This document shows, one piece after another, positions 12,401 through 23,733 of a stretch of 64,000 nucleotides of DNA; position 1 is the first letter of the stretch; each line of letters begins with the position of its first letter. The stretch comes from Ditylenchus dipsaci. Taxonomy: Eukaryota; Nematoda; Chromadorea; Rhabditida; Anguinidae. Made by a program: the position numbers and the translations under genes. The notes beneath the pieces were generated by a model, which was given only the letters and a program-made list of their open reading frames with translations, was not told the origin of the DNA and ran no database searches. The stretch spans positions 146,715 through 210,714 of the forward strand of contig SADC01000448.1 in NCBI GenBank assembly GCA_004194705.1, written 5' to 3'.

Positions 12401-13683
12401 ATGGCTCAATGGAGATGACTACTCGCCTACCGACCGAGATTTCATGGCCATTTTGCTGCTCAATTCAAAATGAGCAATTTGCTGCTCTTCTACTACATTG
12501 AAGCACATACTGACAGAGTTGTGGCCTCAGCCTTTTGCACTGCCCTGTTCCAGCGATGGCTGGAGAAGGACAACAAGTCAAAGACAGCTTCATAATAAAT
12601 AATATGGATGATGCTTCCAAGGTGGTCACAACATTTTATCAGTTTAAATAAACGCTAATCATATTTTTGTTTAGAATGATCAAGGCCAGATAGGCTGGGT
12701 TATGGAGCCCACAGAAAATGCTGCTGCACCTCCAACTGCTCCATTCGCCACACCAGCATCTACACCCAACGTTTATGCTTCTGCTGATTCTACTTCTCCC
12801 CCACTTTTGTCATCTGAACCAAGTAGTTCAGTTGGTCTGGGATATTCTTCTGCTAGCACAGCAAAGCTACAAGGTTGAATTTGAATCATTCAAAATCGTG
12901 AGAATATTATTAGGGTTGCGGACCTTAAAGCTTGCACTTTCGGACATTTTTAAAATTTTGCTCTAACGATGAAAAGTGATATTTTTTCTACGATATTTGC
13001 AAGACAATGACAAGTTAAGCTTTGCACTGGAGTCGAAAAAAATTCAGTCTAATAACATTTGATTTCGACCTGGGTTAGGTCAACGTTCTTAGAAGTCGAC
13101 TTTCTAAGCATGACCTGCGAAAAGGGTTGATCGAAAATATACGAAAGTTTTCGAACAAATTTGTGCCTCACTTGCCAAATAAATTTTTAGTTTTTTGAAT
13201 TTTCGAGTTTTTAGCTTAGCTAACTGAGAGCTTTTCAAGCATAATAAAAAAATTGATCAAGACAGGGTTTAGATGTGTCTTTATAAATAAGCTTTTTCTT
13301 TGTCTTGTTACATATTTTTCACAATTTGACATCAAAATCTTTCTTTGGGACCAAAAGCACCTTGGCCACTTATTTATTTTATTATTTATTTTTTAAATTT
13401 TGGTTGAGCACCCAAAATATAAAGGTCGATCTCAAATTTTCCGATTAATGATAGTTTGAAAAATAAATCACCCGGGTGGCTTATTAGAGAAAATACGATA
13501 GTGGCCCTCCAGGCCAAGTTATATTTTAAGGTTATATGAAATTTTTTCTTTCTAGATGACATGAAAAGGGCGCAAGCCGCAGCAGCAGCTGAAAACCAAC
13601 CGGAGACTCCACGTACTCGGTATGTGCCCACACTTAACAGACTCCCTATGGTCATAGGGGCCCATTCTTCAGCTCCAACCTAA
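9441..13683 (+). CDS. Innexin-like gap-junction protein, nine exons
   Basis: Proposed exons are 9441-9628, 10196-10229, 10291-10440, 10491-10575, 10630-10915 (or 10918), 12059-12234, 12290-12621, 12675-12873 and 13556-13683. The innexin layout is visible. TM1 is in exon 1 (WLVPGFTIFAFAILW). A first extracellular loop has two Cys, ending HCQTANRYYV. TM2 is in exon 4, TM3 in exon 5. The second loop (IPRITYCDYHFVTLGN...YRC) has the two conserved Cys, and TM4 is in exon 7. The tail is Pro/Ser-rich. Innexins form invertebrate gap junctions and hemichannels in the plasma membrane. The sequence is divergent. Exon 7 needs two single missing bases, near 12470 and 12550, to reach the tail frame. The exon 5/6 phase fits only with a weak donor at 10919. 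A 1.1-kb intron holds two mobile elements. The family call is firm; the exact exon ends are less so. Confidence 0.85.
11007..11176. mobile_element. piggyBac-like MITE in an innexin intron
   Basis: TTAA on both sides (11003-11006, 11177-11180). Terminal repeats ACGGGCATGCCCACGCT and AGCGTGGGCATGCCC, followed by GGTGGTACCCGGGAATTC. A second copy is at 22341. Confidence 0.85.
11276..11484. mobile_element. hAT-like MITE in an innexin intron
   Basis: Perfect 8-bp duplication CTTTAATG (11268-11275, 11485-11492) around ends CAGGGCTGCCAT and ATGGCAGCCCTG. Confidence 0.88.
11515..11872. repeat. Foldback element, word GAGTTCGAG
   Basis: Arms are made of GAGTTCGAGGTCGAAC and complements. Includes GTTCACGTAGCCAAAA, also found at 29080 and, in a variant form, at 49350. 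Confidence 0.55.
13375..13500. mobile_element. CCGTATT-family right half
   Basis: Ends GGCTTATTAGAGAAAATACG-ATA, preceded by TTGAAAAATAA and the TTTGGTTGAGCACCC block shared with elements at 16233 and 40363. No left end. Lies in the last innexin intron. Confidence 0.5.
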
Positions 13684-14026
13684 AGAGGCATCCCTACTTG
13701 TCAGAAATAGAGCCACTCCAGAAAACAAAAGATAGGAGGAGGTTAGACAAAGAGAGGAACAAAAGCTGGAAAGAAGAGGACAGAGGCAGCTCAGGTGATG
13801 GCATGAAGTGGCGCTGTACAGTCATGTGATAATCACCTCAACATTTTTGTGACGCAAAACACTAATTTTTGAAAATGCATAGTTCAAAGCTTGTCTACCT
13901 GTTCTCATCAACTTCTACTACTATTTCTTGTGGCTCTTAATTTATGCCGCATAAATGGCCATTTCAATGATTGCTCAAACTGTTATTGTTCTTATTGTTG
14001 TGCATTTTGGAAATCAATTATATTTG

Positions 14027-14036
14027 AATAAATAAA
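14027..14036 (+). terminator. Polyadenylation signal of the innexin gene
   Basis: Two overlapping AATAAA hexamers about 345 nt after the stop codon. The stretch between (13684-14026) reads as 3' UTR. Confidence 0.5.
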
Positions 14037-14465
14037 TCAATGACTAAAACACAAGTGTAACTGCCATGCACATTTCTGCACATTTTATTTACGACATCAC
14101 TACATTTAATAACAATTTTAAAACCTTTATTACCATCCTTTTTATGAAAACTTAACTAATATTTTGCATTTTTCCTTTGTTCTTTTCGGTTGTGCCAAAT
14201 TTTCAAAGAAAACATTAGAAATTTTTTTCGAAACACTATTTTTATGAAAAACAATGCTGTAGGAGTGCATTTTCGTAGGAGAGTGAAAATGCTGATTGAT
14301 TTTCTTTATCCAGTTAATCTATTAGGTGAGTTTTCGATTAGCAACACTTATTTTTATCAAAATTTGAACAATCAGAGTGAAGTTTTCTTGACTAAATGCT
14401 ATAATATTAGAAAATATTTTGATTGTCTTTTTTTTAAATCTTAACTTTAATATTAGATAACTCAT

Positions 14466-14772
14466 GACGATACTTTTTTTTGGCGCAAATCCACTTGTTG
14501 GCGCAAATTTTTTGTTGCCATTTTTTCTCAAAAAGATAAATATTTTTTTTCAAGATTTGAACACCATCAGGTAGCCCTGCGATCATACTTTCTGATGAAG
14601 TTCTATTTATTGCATCATCTCACAAAAAATTTTGCAAGCTAATGCAATAAATAATACTTGATCAAAAGGTAGAATCGTAGGGCTACTTGACGGTGTTAAA
14701 ATCTTGAAAAAAAGTATAAAATTTTTTGAGAGAAGCAGGCAAAACCAAAATTTGCGCCAAAAGTATTGTCCA
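14466..14772. repeat. Foldback element, word TTGGCGCAAAT, shared core
   Basis: Ends GATACTTTTTTTTGGCGCAA and the complement TTGCGCCAAAAGTATTG. The palindromic core ACACCATCAGGTAGCCC sits in the middle. Confidence 0.65.
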
Positions 14773-14787
14773 TAATTTATCATAATA

Positions 14788-15392
14788 CCGTATTTATTTC
14801 AATAGAGCGGCCATCTCTATTAGAACAGCCGTCTTTAATAGAACAATCCTTCAAAGCCAAAACTAGGGGCGTGTAAATGAGTGTCAATGACATTAATTTT
14901 TTGTCTAAAAATCAGTTCGTCCAACGTTAATTAGTCCGAGATTAAAATCGTCCGAATTTAATTCGTACAAAATTGAGTTTAAAAACTGCTCGATTATTTG
15001 ATTTCCGAGTACATTTTAATTTTGATTTTGTGGCACTAATAAAAAGCGAAACGGATCAATTTTCGTTTCTTTAGGCAAAAAAAAGCTCCAGTGCGTTACT
15101 AAATCGAGATTAGACTGAATCGTGAACTTTTTTTTTATTGTTTTGTTGAACAAATAGATTTTTTAAAATATATTGGTATTGGGCAATATATTGGGTCCAC
15201 AACTTTGAAATATTGGTATTGGTATTGGGTTTAGAGAGGATTAAAAATATTGGTATTGGTATTGGGCAAAGGCAAATGCCCATCTCTAGTGTAAACCATG
15301 TTTTATTGCATTTTTAACACGAAGTCAAAAAAGTCAAAAAAATTAGAGGTTGATAAATAGAATGGCCGGTCGTTTCATTAGAATCAATACGG
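14788..15392. mobile_element. CCGTATT-family element, word AATAGAGCGGCC
   Basis: TA-flanked ends CCGTATTTATTTCAATAGAG and GAATCAATACGG; both sides carry AATAGA(G/A)(C/T)GGCC. Between 15150 and 15292 lies a TTGGTATTGGGCA-repeat piece ending in the hAT-type CCCATCTCTA. Confidence 0.65.
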
Positions 15393-15511
15393 TATTTATA
15401 ATTTAATTATTGCAATTAGAGTTTTCTTTTAGACTAAGAACGTTCTATGGAAGTCGGAAATCAGGTATATATTCAAAAGATTCGTTTAAAAGAGATACCA
15501 ACCTATTTCAG

Positions 15512-18500
15512 GCTGATATTGTTTCTGTGGATGTTTTTCTAGACATATTTTCTTTTCTCAATCGACAGGAACTATCTCTACTCAGCATTGTGTGCCGTCA
15601 GTTCTACATCCTTGTTCAAAACAATTTCTCAGACACTCCTATTTTGCTAATAGAAACCTTGAATATTTGTATTGAAGACGAGAAAAATTGGCCCAAAACA
15701 TCTATTGAATTCTGGCACAAAAGAGACCAAAGTTACAATTGTGCTCCTCAAGTATTGAGACCTAAATTTATTCGCTCATCCTCTACCCAGATTAATCTGT
15801 GTGCGAAAAATAAGTCAGGACTTAAAACTTTGAAATGGTTGAGTGGTCGAATTTCTCATGTTTGGAACAACGGAGGAGAGGTAACAATAATTTTTTTAAT
15901 TTTTTCTAATAGGCCGACAAGTCAGGTTATTTTTCGATCACCTGATAATCTTAAAAGTTTAGAGTCGATCTCAATATTTTTAGGTGAAAATCCGAATTCA
16001 AAAAAATGGAATCGGTAAAGCTCGTGCAAGTTAAGAAAACACTTTGCAAAATTTAGATTCTGCCCCAATATAAAACCTCAAAGTAGGGGGCTTCGGGCTA
16101 TTGCAGTACGTTGGCCTACCAGAGAAAATACGGTAAAGAAGGCAAAAACCACTGAGTAGTTTTGTTTTGTGATCTACCGTGTTTTCTCTAATAGAAGCCC
16201 ACCCCTAAATTCCGACTAAGATTTCAGAGATTCCGTATTTTATCTAATAGCTCACCCGGGTGAGTTATTTTTCAAACCATTGAAAATCGGAAAATGTTGA
16301 GGTCGATCTTAAAATTTCGCGTGCTCAACCAAAATTTAAAAAGTGTAATCGAGAGAGCTCGTAAGAGTTAAGAAAACGCGATAAAGAACGATGTCAAATA
16401 TTTGCTTAGGGCTAAAATATAGGTCCTCAAAGTAGACAGGGGTGAGTTAATAGAGACGGGTGAGCTGTTAGAGAAAATACGGTAAGGCTATTTTTGATTT
16501 ACATTTTTGAGATTTTCAGGGGATGGAAAATTGGCAGCCCATAGGCTTCTATTAGAGAAAATACGGTGTCTTCAAATTTACGAGTCTTTTCAATGACAGC
16601 ATTTTGTCAGCTTTTTGAACAGGCCGGATTACCCTCAGCCAAAAACCGGGTCAGAAAAAAGACCGAAAAAACCTTATCTAAAAGCTAATAAACTAGAGAA
16701 AGCAACAGTTACTTTATGGTATTAATGAGAGTTATGAAAACAAGAACAAAAGAGCTGTACAACAGACTTATTCTGAATCCGCGCAAAATTAAATCTTCTT
16801 AATCATATTAATATATACCGTATTTCGCTCTAATAAGCGCACCCCCACAACTTTAAGGGTCTGGATATCGGTGCAGAGTTAATATTTTGCAAAGCTGTTT
16901 ATTGTTTTTTCTTAACTCCCACGAGCTCTACCGACTCCACTTTTTAGATTTTGTATGTTCGCCAAAAAAATCTCGAGATCGAATTATTTTTCCAATTTTC
17001 GGAAAATTGAAAAAAAAGCGCACCGGTGCACTTATTAGAGGAAATACGGTATGCCGTAGCGGTAGAAAATTACCGAGTACGGTAGACTAATCGGTATCAT
17101 CATCTAGTTAAATTTTTACTGCTATTGTCGGAGCAGTTTTCATTCTCTATCCGTGTTTTAAATTCATACGCAAGTCTTGCAAAAACACGAAAAAACGAAT
17201 TCTTAGAAAAATGCCGCAAATTAACTGTTGCCTTTTCAAAAATAAAGAACAAAATCCTGCCCTCATCTTTGAAAATTCTGCCGTTTTAGCATACAGCCGA
17301 ACCTGGATAAACGGACATCCCTCGGGACAGACAAAAGGTGTCCGTTTATCGGGGGTAAGTTTTCCAATAAATGTCGTTTACTCGACCAAATCGGGTGACC
17401 ATAGGGTGTCTGTTTATCCAGGGTCGACTGTATAATTATTGGATCAGACAAAGATTTTGCACTTACAAGGGAGAGACATGACTGTGACCTGGAGTTTTTT
17501 CGATGACTTTTTTATGCGCGTATTCTTGTAGAGCGTCCCAAATCCTACGTGAATTTGGCTCACCACCTTTGAAAGCTAACAAAATTTTTGGGAATGACCC
17601 AATTTTGGGAAGTCCATGAGTTAGTTACGAAAAACCATGATATGGGTGTCGAGGTGTTTTAAGTAACGCTTGTATTTTTTGTTTGAGTATCCCGTGTACC
17701 ACAATTTGTGGACCTTCAGAGCTGGGATCCAGGTTTTTCAGGAAATTAGGCACGCTCTACAAGAATATGCAGAAAAAAAAATCACATCGAAGTTCCCCCA
17801 GGTCCCAGTCAGGTTGCCTCTCTTGTTAGATAGAAAAATAAGTCTTTTACAATTGATAACTTTTAAAGGCCTACATTTTCAGCTTATGCTTACTCTTGAA
17901 GTACCATACAAAGGAAACGATTCTATGGACTTTTTCAGTCGTGTGTTTGATCGTCTAGGTGCTCCACTTCATGAGCGTTTTGTGCTTGACTGCTATTTCC
18001 CGCAAATTGAAATTTCTATAAACCATCCGATGCTTAATCAATGTGAGGATATTCACCTGAATATTGACATCATCAATTGGGAAGAGATCCATTCCCAGTT
18101 TCTCAACAGCCACCCACTAAAAAATGGCCGACAAAAAAAGCTGAGAGTGGAGCCCGTTTATGCAAATGGCGCTGTCAATAGTCAATCAGTGGCCAAATTT
18201 TTGACACTTGTTAAACAGGTATTTAAAGTTTAAAAATAAATTTTAAAATAATTAAATTTTAGTATTTTGAAGAGAGCCCAGAGCCATGTCCATACTTTTA
18301 TTATATGGATGGTTATCCCGAGCATATGGCTGTCCCGCAAAATGAATTTATAGAGAATGAAATCACTAATGAACAACTAGAAATCAAAATGAAACTACAC
18401 CGCTTCGGAGGAATCAAACAGTTGACAGTTACGCGGTGGATTGTTGGTGCTCAAGAATATCTGTCAGAGACTGGTCACAGCAACAAAAACTATCGCAGAA

Positions 18501-18514
18501 TTTCAAGAATATGA
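15512..18514 (+). CDS. F-box protein, three exons seen, 5' end missing
   Basis: Exons 15512-15880, 17688-18218 and 18263-18514 join in phase and give about 380 residues. The N-terminal part is an F-box (VFLDIFSFLNRQELSLLSIV followed by CRQFYILV), the motif that binds Skp1 in SCF ubiquitin ligases. The rest resembles the long, poorly conserved C-terminal region of nematode F-box proteins and would be the substrate side. No in-frame ATG precedes the F-box inside the first exon, and a TTTCAG acceptor sits at 15506-15511, so a short 5' exon is probably missing. The 1.8-kb first intron carries four inverted-repeat elements. All three exons are open without frameshifts, so the gene looks intact. 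Nematode F-box families expand and turn over fast, so the target cannot be inferred. Confidence 0.75.
16177..16567. mobile_element. CCGTATT-family element, word AATAGAAGCC
   Basis: Ends CCGTGTTTTCTCTAATAGAA and the complement at 16548-16567. A second family member is nested inside at 16233-16482. Lies in the F-box intron. Confidence 0.65.
16233..16482. mobile_element. CCGTATT-family element, word CTCACCCGGGTGAG
   Basis: Ends CCGTATTTTATCTAATAGCT and AGCTGTTAGAGAAAATACGG. The interior shares TTATTTTTCAA, TGCTCAACCAAAA and AGAGTTAAGAAAACGC with elements at 16818, 27047 and 40363. Confidence 0.7.
16818..17049. mobile_element. CCGTATT-family element, word AATAAGCGCACC
   Basis: TA-flanked. Ends CCGTATTTCGCTCTAATAAG and CACTTATTAGAGGAAATACG. 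Also in the F-box intron. Confidence 0.8.
17294..17430. mobile_element. pogo/Tigger-like element, word GGATAAACGGACA
   Basis: 137 bp, TA-flanked, ends CAGCCGAACCTGG and CCAGGGTCGACTG. The word is inverted between the two sides. Confidence 0.78.
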
Positions 18515-19310
18515 AAAATCAATCGTAAAGAATATGTTTTTTGATTAATTTTAATTGAATTTTAAAATTGTATAAAAAATTTTCATCATTTTGCCTGTTT
18601 ATGAGTTTTTCTAAAGCACTATACTTGTTGTGTGAGTAGGCGAAATGGTAAGCCTTTAATGCGCACGCCATGATTTAAAAAATAAATTACACTTTTGATT
18701 ACAGGTCAAATACGAATATTTCAACTTTACGTGAATGTGCTGCATTTGGCTGTCCTATATTTAGTATAAGCATCACACAAGTTCGTTCCCGCCTACGGCC
18801 TAATGCTTTTTTTGAATTTCAAAGTTTTTTCAGTTCACAAAATCGCAACAATTCTGAATTTACAAGTCGTTTTTCTAAAATTTTGCAATTTTTCCATACC
18901 AGTACCTCAAATACGCCCCTTTACAAATACATTAACACTACCCCCCCCCCCCTCCCCCGCTCTTTGAAATCAAGCAAATTAACATCCCCTCCTGAGAAAG
19001 TTGAAGCTGTGGACTTGCTTGCAACCTCTTGTGCGGACACATTTACATACTGTAGGTATATAGGATGCAGGCTTCGGGTTAACATTCGCATATCGTGAGT
19101 TAAACATTCTTAATGCGCAGTAGTTTAGTTTTAGCAGTTTTAAATCTCGCAAATTTATTTAACACCCCGTATAATAAATAAAAAACGTTTTCAATTTTGT
19201 CTCCAAACAATTTTCCTGCTGTCGTTTGTTCATATATTTGAAAAGGAATTTTATTCACCAATTTTTTTTCTAAAGAATCAAAATAGTTTTATTAAAAAGT
19301 TTTTTACTCC

Positions 19311-20025
19311 ATCATGAGTATTATAAACAACGGGTAATCAATTTGTACACAATTAATTGGCGCTCTTCAAGAAATTTATCGTCTTCATCAAAAGTTGTGC
19401 CATATATTCAAGGACAGTGGGTAGAAAAAGTACGTGAATATTTCTATTTTGTGGATCATGAAGGCCAGTTGTTTATGGATGATGCGCGGATGAAAAATTT
19501 CACATCCGCATTCAAAGGTTTTTTTAACTAAAAAATGATGCATGGAATTATTCAAGTAACTTCAAGACAAAGTATTTCTTGACTTCTTTTTCCGGAGGTT
19601 AAAAATCAATCAATCTGAGCGCTACACTGATACGTTTCCCTACATCTCGCCCTGCGGAAGAGAGATGAACTATCTGAGATGTGATGACAGACCAATTGTC
19701 TTCACAGATTTGGATGAACAAGAAGAAAAGCTTGTATACAATTTTACAACAAAAAAAATCAAGTTTGAGGTAACGAAATCATACATTAGACAGTTAATTA
19801 GCATTAAAAAAATTTGTTTAGCCAGCTAAGTTGTGCATGTTTCCAAACGGCAGACTCTATCACTCAGCTCACTTTGACAATTATGGTTTGGTGAAGTCGA
19901 AACTGGCTGACAGACTGTTTCCACGCTTCAGGTTTTCAAGTGAAGGAAATCCCACTCATTTTTATTGGAAAGACGAGTGGATTGAATTAGACAATGAATT
20001 TTTAAAGTATGCTGTACAAAAATAA
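19311..20025 (+). CDS. UPF0598 family protein (C8orf82 homologue)
   Basis: Exons near 19372-19517, 19567-19769 and 19822-20025 join in phase. Family features are clear: YIQGQ at the start, REYFYFVDHEGQLFMDD, then NFTSAFKD, FPYISPCGREMNYLRCDDRP and NGRLYHSAHFDNYGLVKS, ending with an acidic-aromatic tail. UPF0598 is a conserved metazoan family; the human member is C8orf82. Its function is not established. The start is uncertain. One model begins at the ATG at 19316 with a 38-nt intron (19334-19371), which is very short. An overlapping AATAAA lies at the stop codon. All visible exons are open. Confidence 0.85.
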
Positions 20026-20502
20026 ATAAAATATTTTATAAATTTCTGATACAATCGAATCTCTCAATGACTGAGGACTGACCACAGGGGTACCCACTGT
20101 GATGCAACAGTACGTTATTGAGATAGCAAGTTGAAGGTGTTGTTCAAATACTTATTAGTCAGTTTATTCAAACATCAAAACCACAGGGTGCTTCTTTTAG
20201 AATTTAAAATTGTTTTGTCTGTAAAATTTTTGCTGTCCAGACATTTTTGTGAAAGCTCATGCTTGTTCAAAGCTCTCCCGATGCGATTGAAGAACCACTT
20301 TTTGGCCTAACACGGGAAAGGCACGGCCACCCCGTCACGTATCAGGAACCTTATATACCAAAAGATAGCCCTAACCGAGCTTGTTACTGAACCGCGATCC
20401 AAATTTCCTATGGATCAGTCTTGGGCGAGATTTTCCACTTTGAAAGTTACAAAATATAGCAGTTAAAATATCATGAAAAATTACACCTCCAATCATTGTG
20501 TA

Positions 20503-20572
20503 GGTGTGGCGCAGCGGTATCGCTTGACACTATATACTTTGCATTGTAGGTTCGATCCCCACTCGAAGCACC
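20503..20572 (+). ncRNA. tRNA-like pol III unit, left arm
   Basis: Box A TGGCGCAGCGG (20507) and a consensus box B GGTTCGATCCC (20549) are followed directly by a T7 run, a pol III stop signal. The T arm pairs and five acceptor pairs are possible, but no anticodon stem forms. It is therefore a tRNA-derived unit or pseudogene, not a working tRNA. Confidence 0.55.
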
Positions 20573-20883
20573 TTTTTTTGGTTTTTTTCCATTTCAAATG
20601 AATTTATGTATTTTTACTGCGAGAAATGGTAGCTTTTCGTAAAGAATTAACTATTGTGATTATTATCTCTCAATTCAGTGTCACTCTTTGCACCTTATTA
20701 CGAAAATATTTTGGAGACGAGGATTCGGAAGAGAAGCTAGCCAAATGCCTTTGATAGTGTCTCTTATATAAGTTCCAGGATAATCAAAGAATTCCATTGT
20801 TTGTATTAAATAAAAAATTAAAAAAGGTTCTCGCGGTGAAAAAAACATGAATTCATGTAAAATGAAAAAATCCAAAATAAAAA

Positions 20884-20953
20884 GATGCTTCAAATGGGGA
20901 TCGAACCTACAATGCAAAGTATATAGTGTCAAGCGATACCGCTGCGCCACACC
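20884..20953 (-). ncRNA. tRNA-like pol III unit, right arm
   Basis: Same box A and box B on the opposite strand, pointing at the left copy. The acceptor end differs by a few bases. Confidence 0.5.
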
Positions 20954-21276
20954 TACACAATGATTGGAGGTGTAATTTTTCATGATATTTAACTGCTATA
21001 TTTTGTAACTTTCAAAGTGGAAAATCTCGCCCAAGACTGCTCCATAGGGAATTTGGATCGCGGTTCAGTAACAAGCTCGGTTAGGGCTATCTTTTGGTAT
21101 ATAAGGTTCCTTGATACGTGACGGGGTGGTCGTGCCTTTCCCGTGTAAGAAAAATATTTTTGAGTGTGAGAAAATCGATTTAAAGAAATCGAATATTTTT
21201 GACAAGTTCACAGCCATTTTCGTCTTTTCAACTGGTTAGAATTTTAATTTTTTTGTCTAGTAGTATTAAACGTCTT

Positions 21277-21534
21277 GGCTATCCAGAACCTTTGGGGCCC
21301 ACTCGCCAGAACCAAAGGGGTCCCACTCGCCAGAACCGAAGGGGTCCAACTGGCCAGAACCAAAGGGGTCCCACTCGCCAGAACCAAAGGGTCCCTGCTT
21401 TCTTTTGCCATTGTTTTTTTAAATTGTTTTCATTCTGAAATTCCGCGTTGTTTCTTTATTGTTTCGTTCCCCCCGTTCTGGCGAGTGGGACCCCTTTGGT
21501 TCTGGCGTGTGGGCCCCAAAGGTTCTGTTGCTCC
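21277..21534. mobile_element. 8-bp-duplication element, word CCAGAACCAAAGGGGTCC
   Basis: Flanked by AACGTCTT on both sides (21269-21276, 21535-21542). The left arm repeats a 24-bp unit (CGCCAGAACCAAAGGGGTCC plus CACT) about four times; the right arm is the complement. The 8-bp duplication suggests hAT or a relative. Confidence 0.8.
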
Positions 21535-21545
21535 AACGTCTTAGT

Positions 21546-21790
21546 GCCATGTTGTAGCGCAGTTCAAGAGTCACAAAACCTACTTTACAGAAACAAATTT
21601 AATTGTAAGAGTGTAGACATATAGACTTTTTAAAAAAACCGGAAAAGAACTAAATTCAGTTTTTCTTCATTTTTTTAAATTTTTTTTTAAATGTTTTTTA
21701 AAAAGACATATCTCAATACTCAGATTTTCAAAAAAAAAAGTTCTGTTAACTGAATTTTGTAGCTCTTGAATTGCGCTACATGGTGCAAAA
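21546..21790. repeat. Short inverted repeat ending GTAGCGCAxTTCAAGAG
   Basis: GTTGTAGCGCAGTTCAAGAG at the left and CTCTTGAATTGCGCTACA at the right, with an A/T-rich loop. The same TTGTAGCTCTTGAATT phrase begins the repeat pair at 32540 and 39829. Confidence 0.55.
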
Positions 21791-22340
21791 ATGTTATCAC
21801 AGTGCCTTACGATAAATCGAAATTTAAGTCAAAATAGGTGTCACCATGTCATAAATATTAGATTGCCTTAAATTGATTTTCACACTTGAAAACAATTTTT
21901 CACTAAAAAGCTGTTCTTTAATCGCACGGGATAGCTTTTAATCATAAAGTTTCTCAAAAGTATCTGGGCAGAAAAATTTTTACGGACCAAAACAATTTTA
22001 ATTTTTAAAAGAAACCCCCTGTATAATAAAAATTTAACAGTTAGGCTTAGGTGACGAGAACTTTAACTTGATGCGTTCTATGTGTAACTTTGAATGTACA
22101 GAGAAACTATAAAAATAAAAGATCACTTTTTTTTATTTTTACGAGAGATATTCTGATCACATCTTGTTAGCCTTTTTCGTTAGCCTATCAATTACCAGCA
22201 TGTTTACTGTGAAGGCTTTTGTTACAAAACACGCGTTTACCAAAGTGAATCACCAGGTGGATACCCACTAAGAACAAAACGCCTATCCTAACATCCGCTA
22301 GTCAACCCTTACTTTAAAGGGAGGTGAGCTAAGCTGTTAA

Positions 22341-22572
22341 ACGGGCATGCACACGCTAATAAGAGGTGGTGTCCGGGAATTCAAAAATTTTTCCTAATCA
22401 TTAAAGTTCTGTGCGGAGTTTTCAAGTTGATTTCTAACAAAACCACATCTAAATTAAATACTAGGTGTGGTTTTGATAGAAACCAAGTTGAAAAATCCGT
22501 ACAGAACTTCACTGATTAGGAAAAATTTTTGAATTCCCGGGCACCACCTCTTATTAGCGTGGGTATGCCCCT
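22341..22572. mobile_element. piggyBac-like MITE, second copy
   Basis: TTAA-flanked (22337-22340, 22573-22576). Same ends as 11007-11176 but a longer, almost fully palindromic interior. Confidence 0.85.
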
Positions 22573-23733
22573 TTAAGGAGTAAATCTTGACATGAAATAG
22601 GCAGTTTGAATTTCCTATTTCTATAGTTTGTTGAAAACCCGTTGTTGCAGTGTCCGACAAAGTGGAGTCGCATCATGAATATCATAATTTCCATATCACT
22701 TGGAAAAGCCTTAAAATGGAAGTCGAAGAGAAAAAACAATCGAAAAACAATTATTATTTTTCTATTACATTTTTGTTTTCAAGTTTTTGACAAGCATCTT
22801 TTTAAGTTTACAACTCTGTTAAAAAAAATCAAAATTTTTCCGATTTTTTCTTTCCCACTTCTCTTTTCAAGGCATTTATTAAAGAAATTTAAAAGTTGTG
22901 ATATTGATGCTAACCCAATTTTAATTCCGCTAAAGTTTGTCTGACACCTCAAAAACGATTTGTCAAAAAAAATCAGTATTGGAATAAGTTAAAAAATACG
23001 AAATTTGAATTACCTATTTTGTGTCAAGGCTATCTCCTTAAAGCTAGGAACCCAATGAGGGGGTGAGGGTGCAGATCTGAGGGTGCAGAGCTCATTGGGT
23101 ATACACTGGATCCGCACCTCCGCACTCCCGCACTAAGAGCGGAACCACGGCAGTGCGGCACTCGACTGTATCCAATGAAAATTTGCATCCTCGCCGCGGG
23201 AGTGAGAACGTGAGGAGTTCGAGTGCGGGTGCAAATCCGCACCGCCGCACTCAATTTTTTAATGCCTTTTTTAGTTTCAGAATTTAGTCGGATATTTTTT
23301 CCACTTGAAATATGCCAAAAATGTATTTCTTTTTCTGAGTTGATTGAAGTTTATCGAATTTCGGAATTCATCCTAGAAAAAACTTATGGCCCTCAAAATG
23401 TATAAATTTTTTGCTAAAGGCACAAAAGCTTTGTATGGTTTTGTTCTGGTGAATTTCTTCTCAGTGATAAGTTTTTTTTCGAAATTTTTTTGACTGTGTC
23501 TGAACTATCCTAAACCATCCCAGATTTTTAGGCCATTCGTGAATTACCTCATACCATCCCAACTGCTGAAACCACCCCGAGAAAAATCCAAGACCATGAA
23601 TCGAGGTAAATTTTCCGTGGAAAGTGGAAAATTTTCCATGAAATAATTTTTACATGAAAAGTCGATTTAAGTCAATTTTTCTGTGCCGCGACCTCGGTAA
23701 TCAGGCTACAAATACGTAATCGGCTAAAATAAG

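Larger units (their letters stand above)
20308..21148. repeat. Long inverted repeat carrying two tRNA-like heads
   Basis: Arms of about 270 bp start TAACACGGGAAAGGCACG and end with the near-perfect complement. Each arm also holds a TTATATACCAAAAGATAGCC block and a tRNA-like segment. The loop (about 20585-20875) is unique. Confidence 0.85.

Noticed and set aside
20681..20983. 100-codon open frame in the inverted repeat
   Set aside because: Half of it is the reverse reading of the tRNA-like arm; no family features.
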